From contig NZ_QZMS01000011.1 in assembly GCF_003614885.1 (NCBI RefSeq), forward strand, positions 1,178,001-1,242,000: DNA of 64,000 nt, given 5' to 3'. The position numbers and the translations under genes were made by a program. The notes under the pieces are model-generated. The model had not been told where the DNA came from. It saw only the letters and a list, made by a program, of their open reading frames with translations, and made no database searches. Shown one piece after another: positions 53,505 through 62,884 of this stretch; the first letter of the stretch is position 1, and every line of letters begins with the position of its first letter. The DNA comes from Photobacterium salinisoli. GTDB lineage: Bacteria > Pseudomonadota > Gammaproteobacteria > Enterobacterales > Vibrionaceae.

Positions 53505-54329
53505 TCATCGGGTGTGACCAGGAGGACCAAACAGGCAGTATAAGCGTGATTTTAATGACAGGTTGGGGGCCAGTGCACGACTGAAAATGTGCTGCCAGTG
53601 ATGGAAGGTCGCTTGGATCGGCCGCCAGCCGGTGACGTCTTCTCGAACGCCATAGCGTATGATGGTACTGTCGTTTTCAGGTACGAAAGTGCCAAAGAGC
53701 TTATCCCAGATAATAAGCACTCCAGCAAAGTTCTTATCTATATATTCAGGGTTGCGGGCATGATGCACACGATGGTGAGACGGGGTATTGAAGATGCGTT
53801 CCAGCCAGCCTAATCGTTTGATGACTCTGGTATGGACAAAAAACTGGAATCCCAGATTAACAGAGACGACCAGAAGGACTGTTGCAGGAGGGTAGCCAAT
53901 TAATATTAATGGCAGCCAAAAGAGCCACATACCCGACACAGGATAAGTCAGGCTTTGTCTGAAAGCTGTGGTGAAGTTCATGTGCTGAGATGAATGATGG
54001 ACTATGTGTGACGCCCACAACCAGTTGATATGGTGAGATGCCCGGTGAAACCAGTAGTAGCAGAAATCCTGCAGCACAAAGGCCAGTGCGACAGTAGCCG
54101 GAGACATCTGGATATCGAACAGGCGATACTGATAAAGCCAGAGGAAAAAAGGCATAAGCAATAAGGTTGCGATGAGATCGGCACCTTGGTGAAGACCTGC
54201 CAGGGTGAGATTACACGCCAGTTCTTTCCAGTTGTAGTCCTGGCTGCTTTCCCGGCGTAAACGTCTGTACTCCCATAGCATTGAGATAAAAAACAGCGGG
54301 CTGATGGCCAGTAGTATCAGCACTTCCAT
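53505..54329 (-). CDS. Sterol desaturase / fatty acid hydroxylase family protein
   Basis: 274 residues with four or five membrane spans and the diiron histidine boxes: HRASHH (near 96), HIVHHSSQHMN (near 107) and HHRVHHARN (near 184). This family hydroxylates or desaturates lipids in the membrane. It overlaps the SRPBCC gene upstream by 13 bases, so both are cotranscribed. Substrate unknown. Confidence 0.88.
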   Translation of the reverse strand: MEVLILLAISPLFFISMLWEYRRLRRESSQDYNWKELACNLTLAGLHQGADLIATLLLMPFFLWLYQYRLFDIQMSPATVALAFVLQDFCYYWFHRASHHINWLWASHIVHHSSQHMNFTTAFRQSLTYPVSGMWLFWLPLILIGYPPATVLLVVSVNLGFQFFVHTRVIKRLGWLERIFNTPSHHRVHHARNPEYIDKNFAGVLIIWDKLFGTFVPENDSTIIRYGVREDVTGWRPIQATFHHWQHIFSRALAPNLSLKSRLYCLFGPPGHTR

Positions 54330-54760
54330 GTGCTTTCACCATGCTGGGCAAGATTAGCCAGTGCTTTTCGGATGCTTTTCTCCAGTATGAGTTTGATCAG
54401 CCAGCCGGTGCCTTTAATTTTGGGGGAAAAGCTGATGCGGTATTGAATGTTACTTGTATCAGCATTCAGGCTGTGTACCTGAATCCATCCTCCATGCTCA
54501 ATAACAGGGCCACCGTTGATTATACGATAGTGCAGGTGTTCATTTTCTTTATAGTCGATGATCTTTTCATCAAAGGTAAAAGGGCCAGCGGAGACCCTGC
54601 GTATGGCGCCAATTCCGTTAGGTTTTGGTTTACCGCTTCTGATCAGATGGTAAGAACCATCAAAAAAGCGTCCCAGGTTCTGATGATCTGTTAATAACTC
54701 AAACAAGACTTTTCTCGGTGCCTGGGCAGATTGTTCTATTGTGATTGTGTGCGCTGGCAT
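54317..54760 (-). CDS. SRPBCC (START/polyketide-cyclase-like) lipid-binding protein
   Basis: 147 residues with the fold opening AHTITIEQSAQAPRKVLFELLTDHQNL and later EHGGWIQVHSLNADTSNIQYRISFSPKIKG. SRPBCC proteins bind hydrophobic ligands; as the upstream partner of the sterol-desaturase-type protein it may deliver or hold its lipid substrate (inference). ATG 54760 follows an AGGGG-like site. Confidence 0.8.
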   Translation of the reverse strand: MPAHTITIEQSAQAPRKVLFELLTDHQNLGRFFDGSYHLIRSGKPKPNGIGAIRRVSAGPFTFDEKIIDYKENEHLHYRIINGGPVIEHGGWIQVHSLNADTSNIQYRISFSPKIKGTGWLIKLILEKSIRKALANLAQHGESTWKC

Positions 54761-55429
54761 GATACGCCCCTGTTAATCTGGTAACATTATGTTAACAGTG
54801 AATGAGTATCTGTCAAATGGGAAAATATTGATAGAAAGCTTATTTTTCAATGTGTTCTGAGCGATTCCAGTCTGAATCGAAAGTCACACTGCTCAAGTAT
54901 GGTGCAAAATCACACGAATTGATGTTGTGAATTTGTAGTGAATTGTTAAAGGCTTGATTCACAACACTTTGTAACCCGGATGTGTAACGTATGAGAAAAA
55001 TGTGAGCATAAACTCACAAAAAAGGTCAAAAATGGTATTGAAAAATGTGTCAGACACTCTTATATTGATTTTTGTTGATGTGGACTAGATGGTGATAACT
55101 CTGAAAAAGCGTTGGAAAACCGATCCTCGAGTGAGGTAACTGAATTTAAGGTTAACGTTCCCCAAACGTCGAAAAGTTCAGTGTCGGATCAGAACATTCA
55201 GTAACAATCCATCTCGCTTCATGTTTATTATTCTCCAGAATCTGAGCATAAAGGACACAACAGTTTTGTTGATTATGCCGATCAGCATTCGTCATTGGAG
55301 ATAGTAACGTTAACGATACTTAAATGTCATTCATCTGTAATGAGTCTTTGAGTAAAGTTAAACGAATTAGGTAGCAAATATTTTTAGTAATACTTGGCTT
55401 GTTATCTATGTTTTATCGAGAGGTGAATT
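54761..55429. other. 669-base noncoding region
   Basis: AT-rich DNA with no gene on either strand apart from the small ORF that starts at 55430. It is long for the otherwise compact chromosome. It contains many GTAACG/AACGTTAA-type segments (about 55140-55330) and may hold a long 5' leader or an unrecognised RNA. No tRNA or known riboswitch seen. Confidence 0.4.
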
Positions 55430-55504
55430 ATGACAAATAAAAGCCGTAGACAATGGTTCTATTATCAATCGCAGTCTTCTAAGTCGAAACTGAAAAGCAA
55501 ATGA
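55430..55504 (+). CDS. Possible 24-residue basic peptide
   Basis: ATG 55430 with GAGGTG five bases upstream opens a short frame MTNKSRRQWFYYQSQSSKSK then LKSK before TGA. The peptide is basic and polar with one aromatic WFYY patch. Start signal is good, length is too short for statistics. It may be a leader peptide or small protein. Confidence 0.4.
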   Translation: MTNKSRRQWFYYQSQSSKSKLKSK

Positions 55505-55663
55505 ACGCACCTTGTGCGAAAACGACGAAAAAGATAAAAATCAGATTGGTAATATAAGAAAGTAAGTGAAGTTAGCCAGAGACACTCATCATGTGTTTCT
55601 GGCTTAAATGTTTTTGTCAGGTGAAAAATTATTTCAGCGCAGAGATGATAGTAATCAGCAATG

Positions 55664-56227
55664 CTATTGATAGATATTCCCGCCAACGCGTAGTGTTTTC
55701 GGAATGGATTTCAACGTAATGCCCCCTAAATAAATATCACCTTTCACCGTGATATTGGGAGGAAGTTCAGTAATCTTGGTATGAGCCAGATAGAGATTGC
55801 CTCCAACAGACAGATAAGGAGGCAAGCGTGTAATTGGCATGCCAATCAAGCTTAAATCTCCTGGTATCTTAAGATACGGACTTAGCCTGGTAATTTGGGT
55901 GTGAGCAAGATTGAGGTACCCCGCAACCTGCAGGTTTTTTGGCAATGAAACAATTTTGCTATAGGCCAGATTGAGGTTCCCATCAACACGAACAACGCCA
56001 GGTAAATAATTAATATCACTATTTTCGAGATTCAAGTTGCCTTTAACATGAAGAGGATTGGGCAGGGTAATGCTCCGTGAATGCCGCAGCGATACGTTAC
56101 CGTAACTGTCGGTATAATTGAGCAACTTTATTTCTGAAATGAACTGGTTAGCGGCAGCGCCCTGACTGAATATCAGGAAAAAGCTCAGAGCCGCAAACAG
56201 GAAAAATGGCTGGAGTTGCTTCAACAT
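55664..56227 (-). CDS. Secreted leucine-rich-repeat-like protein
   Basis: 187 residues from ATG 56227. Signal peptide to about AAA-N (residue 27), then seven or eight repeats of about 20-21 residues with the pattern L.LP..L.V.GNLNLA.T.I (for example SLPKNLQVAGYLNLAHTQIT and ELPPNITVKGDIYLGGITLK). The array forms a parallel solenoid on the outside or in the periplasm. It may bind proteins or glycans. It contains no cysteines. Function unknown. Confidence 0.75.
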   Translation of the reverse strand: MLKQLQPFFLFAALSFFLIFSQGAAANQFISEIKLLNYTDSYGNVSLRHSRSITLPNPLHVKGNLNLENSDINYLPGVVRVDGNLNLAYSKIVSLPKNLQVAGYLNLAHTQITRLSPYLKIPGDLSLIGMPITRLPPYLSVGGNLYLAHTKITELPPNITVKGDIYLGGITLKSIPKTLRVGGNIYQ

Positions 56228-56391
56228 ACTTATCACGACACACGCACTTAATCATTCTATTCCTGACGAATTGTAATCAGTACCAGAAGAAAAGACAGCA
56301 TTAGCTGATGAAATGGGAGTAGTGTCACCAACTATCAGAATAAAAATATGCGATGACATTCCAATCAACGCATATTTGAATCCGGGTAATG

Positions 56392-57264
56392 TTATTTATC
56401 AAATTGCTTGATTAATACCGACGTGTCTGCGCGGTTAAAGCCTCTGTCCTGAAGTTTGGCGTATTCAGCATCGACCTGGCGTGCCAGAGGAAGCGGAACA
56501 GAAAGTTTATCGGCGGCATCGAAACAGATAGAAAGATCTTTTCGCATCCAGTCGATGGCAAAACCGAAATCAAATTTATCTTCCGCCATGGTGACAGCGC
56601 GGTTTTCCATTTGCCATGAACCGGCCGCGCCGTGCTTCAGCACATTGGTCATTTTCTCAATATCTAATCCCGCTGCTTTGGCAAGCGTAATAGCTTCAGA
56701 TAAGCCCTGAAGAATACCGGTAATGCAGATTTGGTTCGCCATTTTAGTGATTTGACCGAATCCGACATTACCCATCAGCGTAGAGGCTTTCGCATAAGTG
56801 TTGAAAATAGGCTGGGCTGATTGAAACGCTTCTTCGTTGCCACCGACCATTATGGTCAGACAGCCATTTACAGCGCCTGCTTCACCACCAGAGACTGGCG
56901 CATCGATGAACGTGGCAGATGCACTGTTTGCCGCTTCTGCCATTTCACGGGCAACATCGGCAGAGGCTGTTGTGTGATCAATCAGTAATGTGCCAGGACG
57001 TATGGTCGACAGAATTCCCTGTTCTCCACAGTAGACTTCACGGATATCGTTATCATTACCGACGCAGGTCAGCACCACATCAGCCTCGTGTGCGGCCTCT
57101 GCCGGAGTCAGCGCAAGCTTACCCGGGTAAGTGTTAAGCCATCTCTCTGCTGTGGCTGTCGTGCGGTTGTACACCACGACATTAAATCCCGCAGTGGCCA
57201 GGTGCCCGGCCATAGGGAAACCCATAGTGCCTAATCCGATGAAAGCGATAGTTTTTTTGGTCAT
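56392..57264 (-). CDS. NAD(P)-dependent beta-hydroxyacid dehydrogenase
   Basis: 290 residues, the length of 3-hydroxyisobutyrate dehydrogenase and tartronate semialdehyde reductase. The Rossmann motif GLGTMGFPMAGHLA is at 11-24, the signature IDAPVSGGEAGAVNGCLTIMVGG near 115-137, and the catalytic Lys in VGFGQITKMANQI near 170. The exact substrate cannot be assigned. A single leftward gene. Confidence 0.88.
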   Translation of the reverse strand: MTKKTIAFIGLGTMGFPMAGHLATAGFNVVVYNRTTATAERWLNTYPGKLALTPAEAAHEADVVLTCVGNDNDIREVYCGEQGILSTIRPGTLLIDHTTASADVAREMAEAANSASATFIDAPVSGGEAGAVNGCLTIMVGGNEEAFQSAQPIFNTYAKASTLMGNVGFGQITKMANQICITGILQGLSEAITLAKAAGLDIEKMTNVLKHGAAGSWQMENRAVTMAEDKFDFGFAIDWMRKDLSICFDAADKLSVPLPLARQVDAEYAKLQDRGFNRADTSVLIKQFDK

Positions 57265-57399
57265 TACTGCGCATCCTATTGCGTTGTTATCTTGGCATAG
57301 TTATCTGGCGGGAATGATATCACAGAGGTTCACTGGGGATGGCTGCTAATAGCCATATCGAGCTGGAATTTTTACTCGATATGGCTTTTGATTGAAGAA

Positions 57400-57699
57400 T
57401 TATCGTGGAGCCAGTGAGCGGGACTTAAGATCGAAAATCAGTTTTTCAGCACTGCATTCAAACTGCAGGCTGGCTGTCATAGCGGTTTCGTCGTCACTGT
57501 AAAGTGTCTGATATTGCACATTGTTATTAACGCTTTTTGCTAATGCCAGAAAAGGCGCAAATTCTGCCTCTATCACCTCTTTTCCCTGACCATTAAATGA
57601 GAGCGTTGAAACATCATCACCTTCGCGGATGAGAAAGCCAATTTCAGCCGCGACACCACAAGCTTCACAAGGCTCTTCAGTATGTTGTAAATCAGCCAT
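57400..57699 (-). CDS. YfcZ/YiiS-family (DUF406) protein
   Basis: ATG 57699 (AAAGGA upstream) gives 99 residues with conserved EEPCEACGVAAEIGFLIREGDD, FAPFLALAK and QFECSAEKLIFDL, characteristic of this small family of Enterobacterales and Vibrionales. Function unknown. The longer frame to 57780 is not supported by a ribosome-binding site. Confidence 0.85.
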   Translation of the reverse strand: MADLQHTEEPCEACGVAAEIGFLIREGDDVSTLSFNGQGKEVIEAEFAPFLALAKSVNNNVQYQTLYSDDETAMTASLQFECSAEKLIFDLKSRSLAPR

Positions 57700-57908
57700 A
57701 GTGTTTCCTTTATTAAAAAAAGATACTGTGAATGAGTGTATCTCCGGATAGCCGAATGCGCCATCGGAGTCAGTGGTCATAGCTTGTTACAGATCAAGGT
57801 AAGCTCAGGAAATGCTTAAAATACCAGGAGCGATGAAAGAGGTGAGCAATGTCGGCGGAGGGGGTAGTGTATCTGACTGGCCTGACAGCCAGACCAGTCA
57901 GAAAATGG

Positions 57909-59474
57909 TTATCTTTCCTCGAAGCGCTCGGCCAGTGCTTCAAAGTCGTCGACTTTGGCTCTGAGTCCGGTGCTTGATTCTTCGACCAGCAGTAACTCTT
58001 TAAAGTTCTGCTCTGATGCCGCAGCGATCGAGTGGATGTGTTGGCGGGTATGGTCGGTCAGCTGAACCTGACCTTCTGCCGCCTGCGCCATTTTACGGAT
58101 CAGCAGATTCATTTCAGCCATGTTGGCTTCCATGGTCTTCAGGCTTTCAGAACCTTCAGCGGCTGTTGAAACACACTGATTGGTCTGATCGCGGTTGCAT
58201 TCAATAACAGAGCGCCATTCGTTAATTGTATTTAACATGTGCTCAATGCTGTTTTGAATCTGTTCTGTTGCCGTCTGGGTTCGTGATGACAAAGCCCGTA
58301 CTTCATCGGCAACCACAGCAAAACCACGGCCATGCTCGCCGGCGCGAGCCGCTTCAATTGCCGCATTCAAGGCCAGCAGGTTAGTCTGATCGGCAATGCC
58401 GCGAATTTCATCCATCACAGAGCTGACTTTTGCCGCCTCGTTACTTAATTGCAGTGTCGTAGCCGTGGCCTGCTCTGCTTGTGCAGACAGCGTTTGCAGA
58501 TTTTTCTGAGTGTTATCTAACTGCTCTCGGGTCTGGTCGCTGTAACTTTGGGTGCTAAGCAACAATTGCTCCGATTGATCTGCATGTTGGTTGACCGTTT
58601 GTGCGGAGTCAGTCATATCATCCAGAGCATTGGCGACATTGCGTATATTGTCATTCTGATGCCGGATCGCCTGATTGACACGCGTGGCTGTTTCACTCAG
58701 TTCCTCAGCAAGCTCCTGAAGAGGATGGGCTGCATCTTTCATTCGGCCTAAAACAGTACGAATTCTTGCAGAGGCCATTTTGAGATGATAATCCGCGACA
58801 GAATAAGCACTGTTGCCGGAAAAAATCAGCCGGCTGATACTGTCATAACTTTGCTTGAGATTATTAAGTTGCTGCGGTGTCTGAAATAACTCCTGACGGA
58901 AGAAAAGTACCAGCACGAGAAGCGGAAGCAGCGGCAGCAGGGCCGTAAACGACAGGCCAGTTTGCATCAGGCTGTAAATAACCGGCAGCAGGATAGCGGC
59001 AGCCAGTAAGCCGTAACGCAAAGAAGCCGGCAGCGAAAGCGACAAATTGGTTTTGCCCTCACTCTGGCGTAACGTTTTGTAAGCCTGACTGGCGGTTTTG
59101 ATCATGTCGGGGGTGGGTTTTACCCGTACCGATTGGTAACCCACTATTTTACTCTGTTCGTAGATAGGCGTGACGTAAGCGTCGACCCAGTAGTAACCGC
59201 CATTCTTGGTCTTGTTTTTGACGATACCCCGCCAGGCGTTACCTTTTTTCAAGTGCATCCACATATCGCCAAATGCCGCTTTGGGCATATCGGCGTGTCG
59301 GATAACGTTATGCGGTTTACCCAGTAACTCGTCCTCGGTATAACCGGCAACCTGACAGAAGCAGGGGTTGCAATAGATGATATTGCCTTTGAGATCAGTG
59401 GCTGAAACGAGTTGTTCGCCTGCTGGGAAGGTGACTTCACCGTCCTTCATGGTGTGAATGGATATAGCGGACAC
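57909..59474 (-). CDS. PAS-containing methyl-accepting chemotaxis protein (Aer-like)
   Basis: 521 residues. PAS domain at the N-terminus ([32 protein letters not shown] at about 20-120), two adjacent membrane spans at about 157-192, then a HAMP-like linker and the MCP signalling domain with the hairpin tip [45 protein letters not shown] (about 355-400). It couples redox or ligand sensing to the CheA-CheW system. No periplasmic sensor domain. Leftward single gene. Confidence 0.92.
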   Translation of the reverse strand: MSAISIHTMKDGEVTFPAGEQLVSATDLKGNIIYCNPCFCQVAGYTEDELLGKPHNVIRHADMPKAAFGDMWMHLKKGNAWRGIVKNKTKNGGYYWVDAYVTPIYEQSKIVGYQSVRVKPTPDMIKTASQAYKTLRQSEGKTNLSLSLPASLRYGLLAAAILLPVIYSLMQTGLSFTALLPLLPLLVLVLFFRQELFQTPQQLNNLKQSYDSISRLIFSGNSAYSVADYHLKMASARIRTVLGRMKDAAHPLQELAEELSETATRVNQAIRHQNDNIRNVANALDDMTDSAQTVNQHADQSEQLLLSTQSYSDQTREQLDNTQKNLQTLSAQAEQATATTLQLSNEAAKVSSVMDEIRGIADQTNLLALNAAIEAARAGEHGRGFAVVADEVRALSSRTQTATEQIQNSIEHMLNTINEWRSVIECNRDQTNQCVSTAAEGSESLKTMEANMAEMNLLIRKMAQAAEGQVQLTDHTRQHIHSIAAASEQNFKELLLVEESSTGLRAKVDDFEALAERFEER

Positions 59475-59821
59475 GTATAACCCTTGTTTTATTAAGATTT
59501 TTTATCTGCGAATAAGAGCATAGATGCATTGGGTTTATCAATACTTGGATGGTGAAATACGCTATAACCGCACAAAAAATAATGGATAATAATATTAACA
59601 ATAAGCAGCAGAATGCAGTGTTTAAATCATAGTGCCGCCTTGTACAGGCAGAACAGGCGTTAATGACACCCTTAGTGATAGGGGCTGCCTCTGATCCATC
59701 TGGGGAGTACCTTTACTCAGAATTAACTATATTTATAGTGATAAGAATCTTGGCTGGTGGTGCAAGCATACCCACTTGTTCAATAGATCTGTTCTCTTTA
59801 AGACGTAGAGAGGGTTTGACT
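59475..59821. promoter_or_regulatory. Noncoding region before the small ORF at 59822
   Basis: About 350 AT-rich bases between the divergent chemoreceptor and the rightward small gene. It should contain both promoters. A frame running through from 59663 is open but lacks a good start before 59822. Nothing else recognised. Confidence 0.4.
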
Positions 59822-60070
59822 ATGGTTCTGTCTGAATGCCGGGAAATGTTGATGAAGCACACTTTGGTGGAGGCACGGCTAGTCCACGACTTTCTCAGTG
59901 CGGGTTGGAGTGTGAATTTTAAAGATGAAGCCGGTAATGATTATCCGCTGACTGATGTTTACGGTATACCCTGCAGTTATGATTCGCTGAAGCAGGCGCA
60001 GGATGCTGTCCATGAAGCTGGCGACTGTCCTATTAAAGTTGACAGTCTTTTTCATTTTGCAGAGCGGTAA
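59822..60070 (+). CDS. Small hypothetical protein
   Basis: 82 residues from ATG 59822 (GAGGG 8 bases upstream). Sequence reads MVLSECREMLMKHTLVEARL, then HDFLSAGWSVNFKDEAGNDYPLTDVY and SLKQAQDAVHEAG. Soluble, mixed alpha/beta, no signal. Residues 20-60 resemble small uncharacterised gammaproteobacterial proteins but I cannot name a family. Open frame extends further upstream without a better start. Confidence 0.6.
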   Translation: MVLSECREMLMKHTLVEARLVHDFLSAGWSVNFKDEAGNDYPLTDVYGIPCSYDSLKQAQDAVHEAGDCPIKVDSLFHFAER

Positions 60071-60226
60071 ATGCTCAGTAGTGATACATCATTCGGTGAT
60101 TTATTCCGTTGTCTTGCCGTGCCTGACCTTGTCATTAAGCGACGGTTAATCAGCGCCTGAAACAGCTGCAGGGCAGTTACAGGCTATGAACAATAGTCTG
60201 GTTGGACCTGACTTTTCTTGCATGAA

Positions 60227-60244
60227 AAAGAACGATCGTGCTTT
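60227..60244. promoter_or_regulatory. TetR operator O1
   Basis: Inverted repeat AAAGAACGA/TCGTGCTTT with one mismatched pair, 31 bases before the tetR-type gene start. The same pattern recurs at 60894-60917. Confidence 0.7.
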
Positions 60245-60274
60245 AATCGCGCTAATGTAATGAAAGGAAGTGCA

Positions 60275-60880
60275 ATGAGCAAAGGGCGGTTAACCCGGGA
60301 ACACATACTGAGAACGGCATTTGATCTGGCTAGTCGTGATGGTTTAGACAGCCTGACTGTCGGCCAGCTGGCTAAGGCATCAGGGATGTCAAAAAGCGGG
60401 CTGTTTGCACATTTCAACTCAAAAGAGAATTTACAGGTCTCTGTATTGCAGTTTGCCGGTGAATACTTTGCTCAGCATGTTATCCAGCCGGCCCGCCTTG
60501 CTGGCTGGGAATCAGTCGAAGAAAAAATCAGGTTATTGCTTCAGAACTGGTTAGCCTGGAATCATTCATTTCAGGGCAGCTGTATGTTCATCGACGCCTG
60601 GAAAGAAGGCCGCTGCAGCGATGATCCCGTCCAGCAGGAGCTGAACATTATTACTCGTCGCTGGATGGATTATTTGTGTCGTCAGGTTGAGCAGGGGAAG
60701 GCATGTGGGGAGTTCCGTACGGATTTAGACACCTGGCAATCTGTATTCCGGCTTTATGGTGCTTACCTCAGCAGTCAGCTCTTTCATTCCTTAGGTCTGG
60801 AAGCCAATGGTAACCCGCGATTCTGGACGGATGTGGATCTTATTCTTGCCAGCTGGCGGTCAGACAGCGGACAAGGCTAA
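60275..60880 (+). CDS. TetR/AcrR-family transcriptional regulator
   Basis: ATG 60275 (AAGGAAGTGCA) gives 201 residues. The N-terminal HTH is canonical: RLTREHILRTAFDLASRDGLDSLTVGQLAKASGMSKSGLFAHFNSKENL. The ligand domain (about 55-201) has a TetR_C-like pattern (WNHSFQGSCMFIDAWKEG). It probably represses itself and the hydrolase 50 bases downstream through the shared palindrome. The inducer is unknown. Confidence 0.9.
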   Translation: MSKGRLTREHILRTAFDLASRDGLDSLTVGQLAKASGMSKSGLFAHFNSKENLQVSVLQFAGEYFAQHVIQPARLAGWESVEEKIRLLLQNWLAWNHSFQGSCMFIDAWKEGRCSDDPVQQELNIITRRWMDYLCRQVEQGKACGEFRTDLDTWQSVFRLYGAYLSSQLFHSLGLEANGNPRFWTDVDLILASWRSDSGQG

Positions 60881-60893
60881 TCTTTTAAATTTC

Positions 60894-60917
60894 AAAAAAG
60901 CACGTACGTACTTTTTT
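60894..60917. promoter_or_regulatory. TetR operator O2
   Basis: Palindrome AAAAAAGCACGT/ACGTACTTTTTT (one C/A mismatch) between the regulator and the alpha/beta-hydrolase gene. Core AAAG.ACGNNCGT.CTTT matches O1 including the position of the mismatch. Confidence 0.75.
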
Positions 60918-60931
60918 ATGCAGGTTAAATC

Positions 60932-61801
60932 ATGAGCAGCAAAATTTATTTCAACACTAAGGGCGGCGTGAATGTCAGACGCCGCGCAATTAACGTGGCA
61001 ACCCGTGCCTATCACCGTATTGCTCCTTCTCATGCCCGCAAAACCGCGCGGAACTTGTTGTTAACTCCAGAAAGGTTCGCTGTCAAAACGCAAGCACCTG
61101 AGGGGTTGCAACAAAAAGCGATAGAGACATCCGAAGGTAAAATTATGACGTATTCCCTCGGGAGCGGCCCCACATGGCTGCTGGGGCATGGATGGTCCGG
61201 ATCGGCCAGTCAGTTTTATCCCCTGATGGAACGTATTGCAGCCTCAGGCTTTACCGCACTGGCATTTGACAACCCTGCTCATGGTGCGAGTGAAGGGCAG
61301 CACGGACATTTACCCGGGTTTGTCAAAGGGCTGGAAGCTGTATTAGAGCAAGTCGTTGATGGGCTTGCCGGCGTTGTTGCGCACAGCATGGGTTGCACTA
61401 TGATGCTTGAGAGCAAGCACGCAAAGCTGGCTGGTGTGCCTATGCTGCTGGTCGCTCCCATTCTGAACTACAAAGATAATTTGTACCGTGTGGTTGAGGG
61501 CTCGGGCTTTTCACTGCGTTTGTTTCAGGATGTGATTCGTGAAGTTGAGCGTCAGTATCAGTATCCCATTGATAGTGTGGATAGCCACCAACGTCTTGCA
61601 GGCCATCAGGGGCACATAGTGATAGTTCACGATAGTGACGATCGTTTTGCATTATTTGAACAGTCGAGAAAAGCGAATGCCCTGCCACGGGTCAGTCTGA
61701 TTGAGACCAGTGGTCTGGGGCATAACCGTATTCTGAAAAGTGAGCCATTGCTGAGGGCATTTGATGCTTTGAGCAATCAACAGACGCCAGAAACCCATTA
61801 A
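60932..61801 (+). CDS. Alpha/beta hydrolase
   Basis: 289 residues. Oxyanion segment LGHGWSGSASQFYPL near 79-93, nucleophile AHSMGCTMM (Ser in place of usual GxSxG flanks, near 150), acid near VHDSDDRFALF and His in GLGHNRIL near 272. It is an esterase, thioesterase or lipase-type enzyme. ATG follows AGGTTAAATC. Its 3' end overlaps the convergent plsC-type gene by four bases. TetR control inferred from the operator. Confidence 0.85.
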   Translation: MSSKIYFNTKGGVNVRRRAINVATRAYHRIAPSHARKTARNLLLTPERFAVKTQAPEGLQQKAIETSEGKIMTYSLGSGPTWLLGHGWSGSASQFYPLMERIAASGFTALAFDNPAHGASEGQHGHLPGFVKGLEAVLEQVVDGLAGVVAHSMGCTMMLESKHAKLAGVPMLLVAPILNYKDNLYRVVEGSGFSLRLFQDVIREVERQYQYPIDSVDSHQRLAGHQGHIVIVHDSDDRFALFEQSRKANALPRVSLIETSGLGHNRILKSEPLLRAFDALSNQQTPETH

Positions 61802-62553
61802 CTTGTTTTCGCCACAACTGCCGCTGACTGGGTGTTGAGTGTTGCCACTTCAGCATCCAGTTTCGCTATATGATTTAGCATCATTTCATGACACCGCTCA
61901 GCTAATTCCCGGGCATCTTGCATAGTCATTTCTGACGTATCAATCGGATCGAGGTACTCAGCAATCACAGTACCGTTGTCCCGCTGATTCAGATCAATTT
62001 TGTTATGGGTACTGCTTACAACCATAGGAACGATTGGCACACCAGCTTCAATGGCCATTCTGAATGCACCGGTTTTAAAAGGCAGCAGACCACGACCTTT
62101 GCTTCTGGTGCCTTCAGGATACATCCATACCGACAGGTTGCGAGCGTGAATGGTATCGGCGACTTGTTTTATGGTGTCGCGGGCTTTGGCCTTATTTTCT
62201 CTGTCTATCAGAATATTACCTGTGATCCAGTACAGAGGGCCGAAGAAGGGAATCCACAGCAGGCTTTTTTTTCCGATTGAGACGGTTCTCGGCCGCACCA
62301 TGCCGGGCGAGGTAACAAAGTCAAAAACATTCTGGTGATTAGAGATATAGACGGCACGGTCAACGCCTTTGATCCGCTCTTGCCCTCTTTCGATAATGTG
62401 CACATTGACTATTTTTCTCAGTATCTTGAACCAGCAGCTGAAAAAATAGACATGCTTTGGATCTCTGGGGCTGAAAAGACAGTACACCAGAGCAAACAAA
62501 CAAGTGAAAACAATAAAAAGGGCAGCCAGTAACAGGCGAATGAAAGCGAGCAC
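61798..62553 (-). CDS. plsC: 1-acylglycerol-3-phosphate O-acyltransferase (PlsC)
   Basis: 251 residues with one N-terminal span (FIRLLLAALFIVFTCLFALVYCL). Catalytic NHQNVFDF (H-x4-D near 72-79) and FPEGTR-type motif MYPEGTRSKGRG near 144-155. It converts lysophosphatidate to phosphatidate in membrane lipid synthesis. Leftward single gene. Confidence 0.93.
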   Translation of the reverse strand: MLAFIRLLLAALFIVFTCLFALVYCLFSPRDPKHVYFFSCWFKILRKIVNVHIIERGQERIKGVDRAVYISNHQNVFDFVTSPGMVRPRTVSIGKKSLLWIPFFGPLYWITGNILIDRENKAKARDTIKQVADTIHARNLSVWMYPEGTRSKGRGLLPFKTGAFRMAIEAGVPIVPMVVSSTHNKIDLNQRDNGTVIAEYLDPIDTSEMTMQDARELAERCHEMMLNHIAKLDAEVATLNTQSAAVVAKTS

Positions 62554-62884
62554 AACAACTCCTTAAAAAACACTAACTACTTTCTTAGATTAATTCAGCA
62601 GAGAAATTTAGCAAAAGTGGCAGAGCTTTTGATATGCAACAAGTCACAAATTTAAAAAGTTAACCAGTTGAAAAGTAATATATAAAAAGTGAACTTGCAG
62701 GTTCTGGGAATCAGGCTGTTTTTACATCTTGTTATCCTTGCAATGAAATGAGTGATGAACACACGCATTAGGCGTCACTCAGGGGGTGCTTTAAGATTAA
62801 CCGGGCAGCACGCCAGACAGTGCATCAGGCTGTGGCTTCATGCATAATCACTTCTTTGTGGTACTTTTTTACGCAGAGGTTGAT
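62554..62884. other. Noncoding gap between plsC and the NlpC/P60 gene
   Basis: About 330 bases, AT-rich near 62590-62690, divergent between leftward plsC and rightward mepS-like gene. No gene, RNA or operator recognised. Confidence 0.4.
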
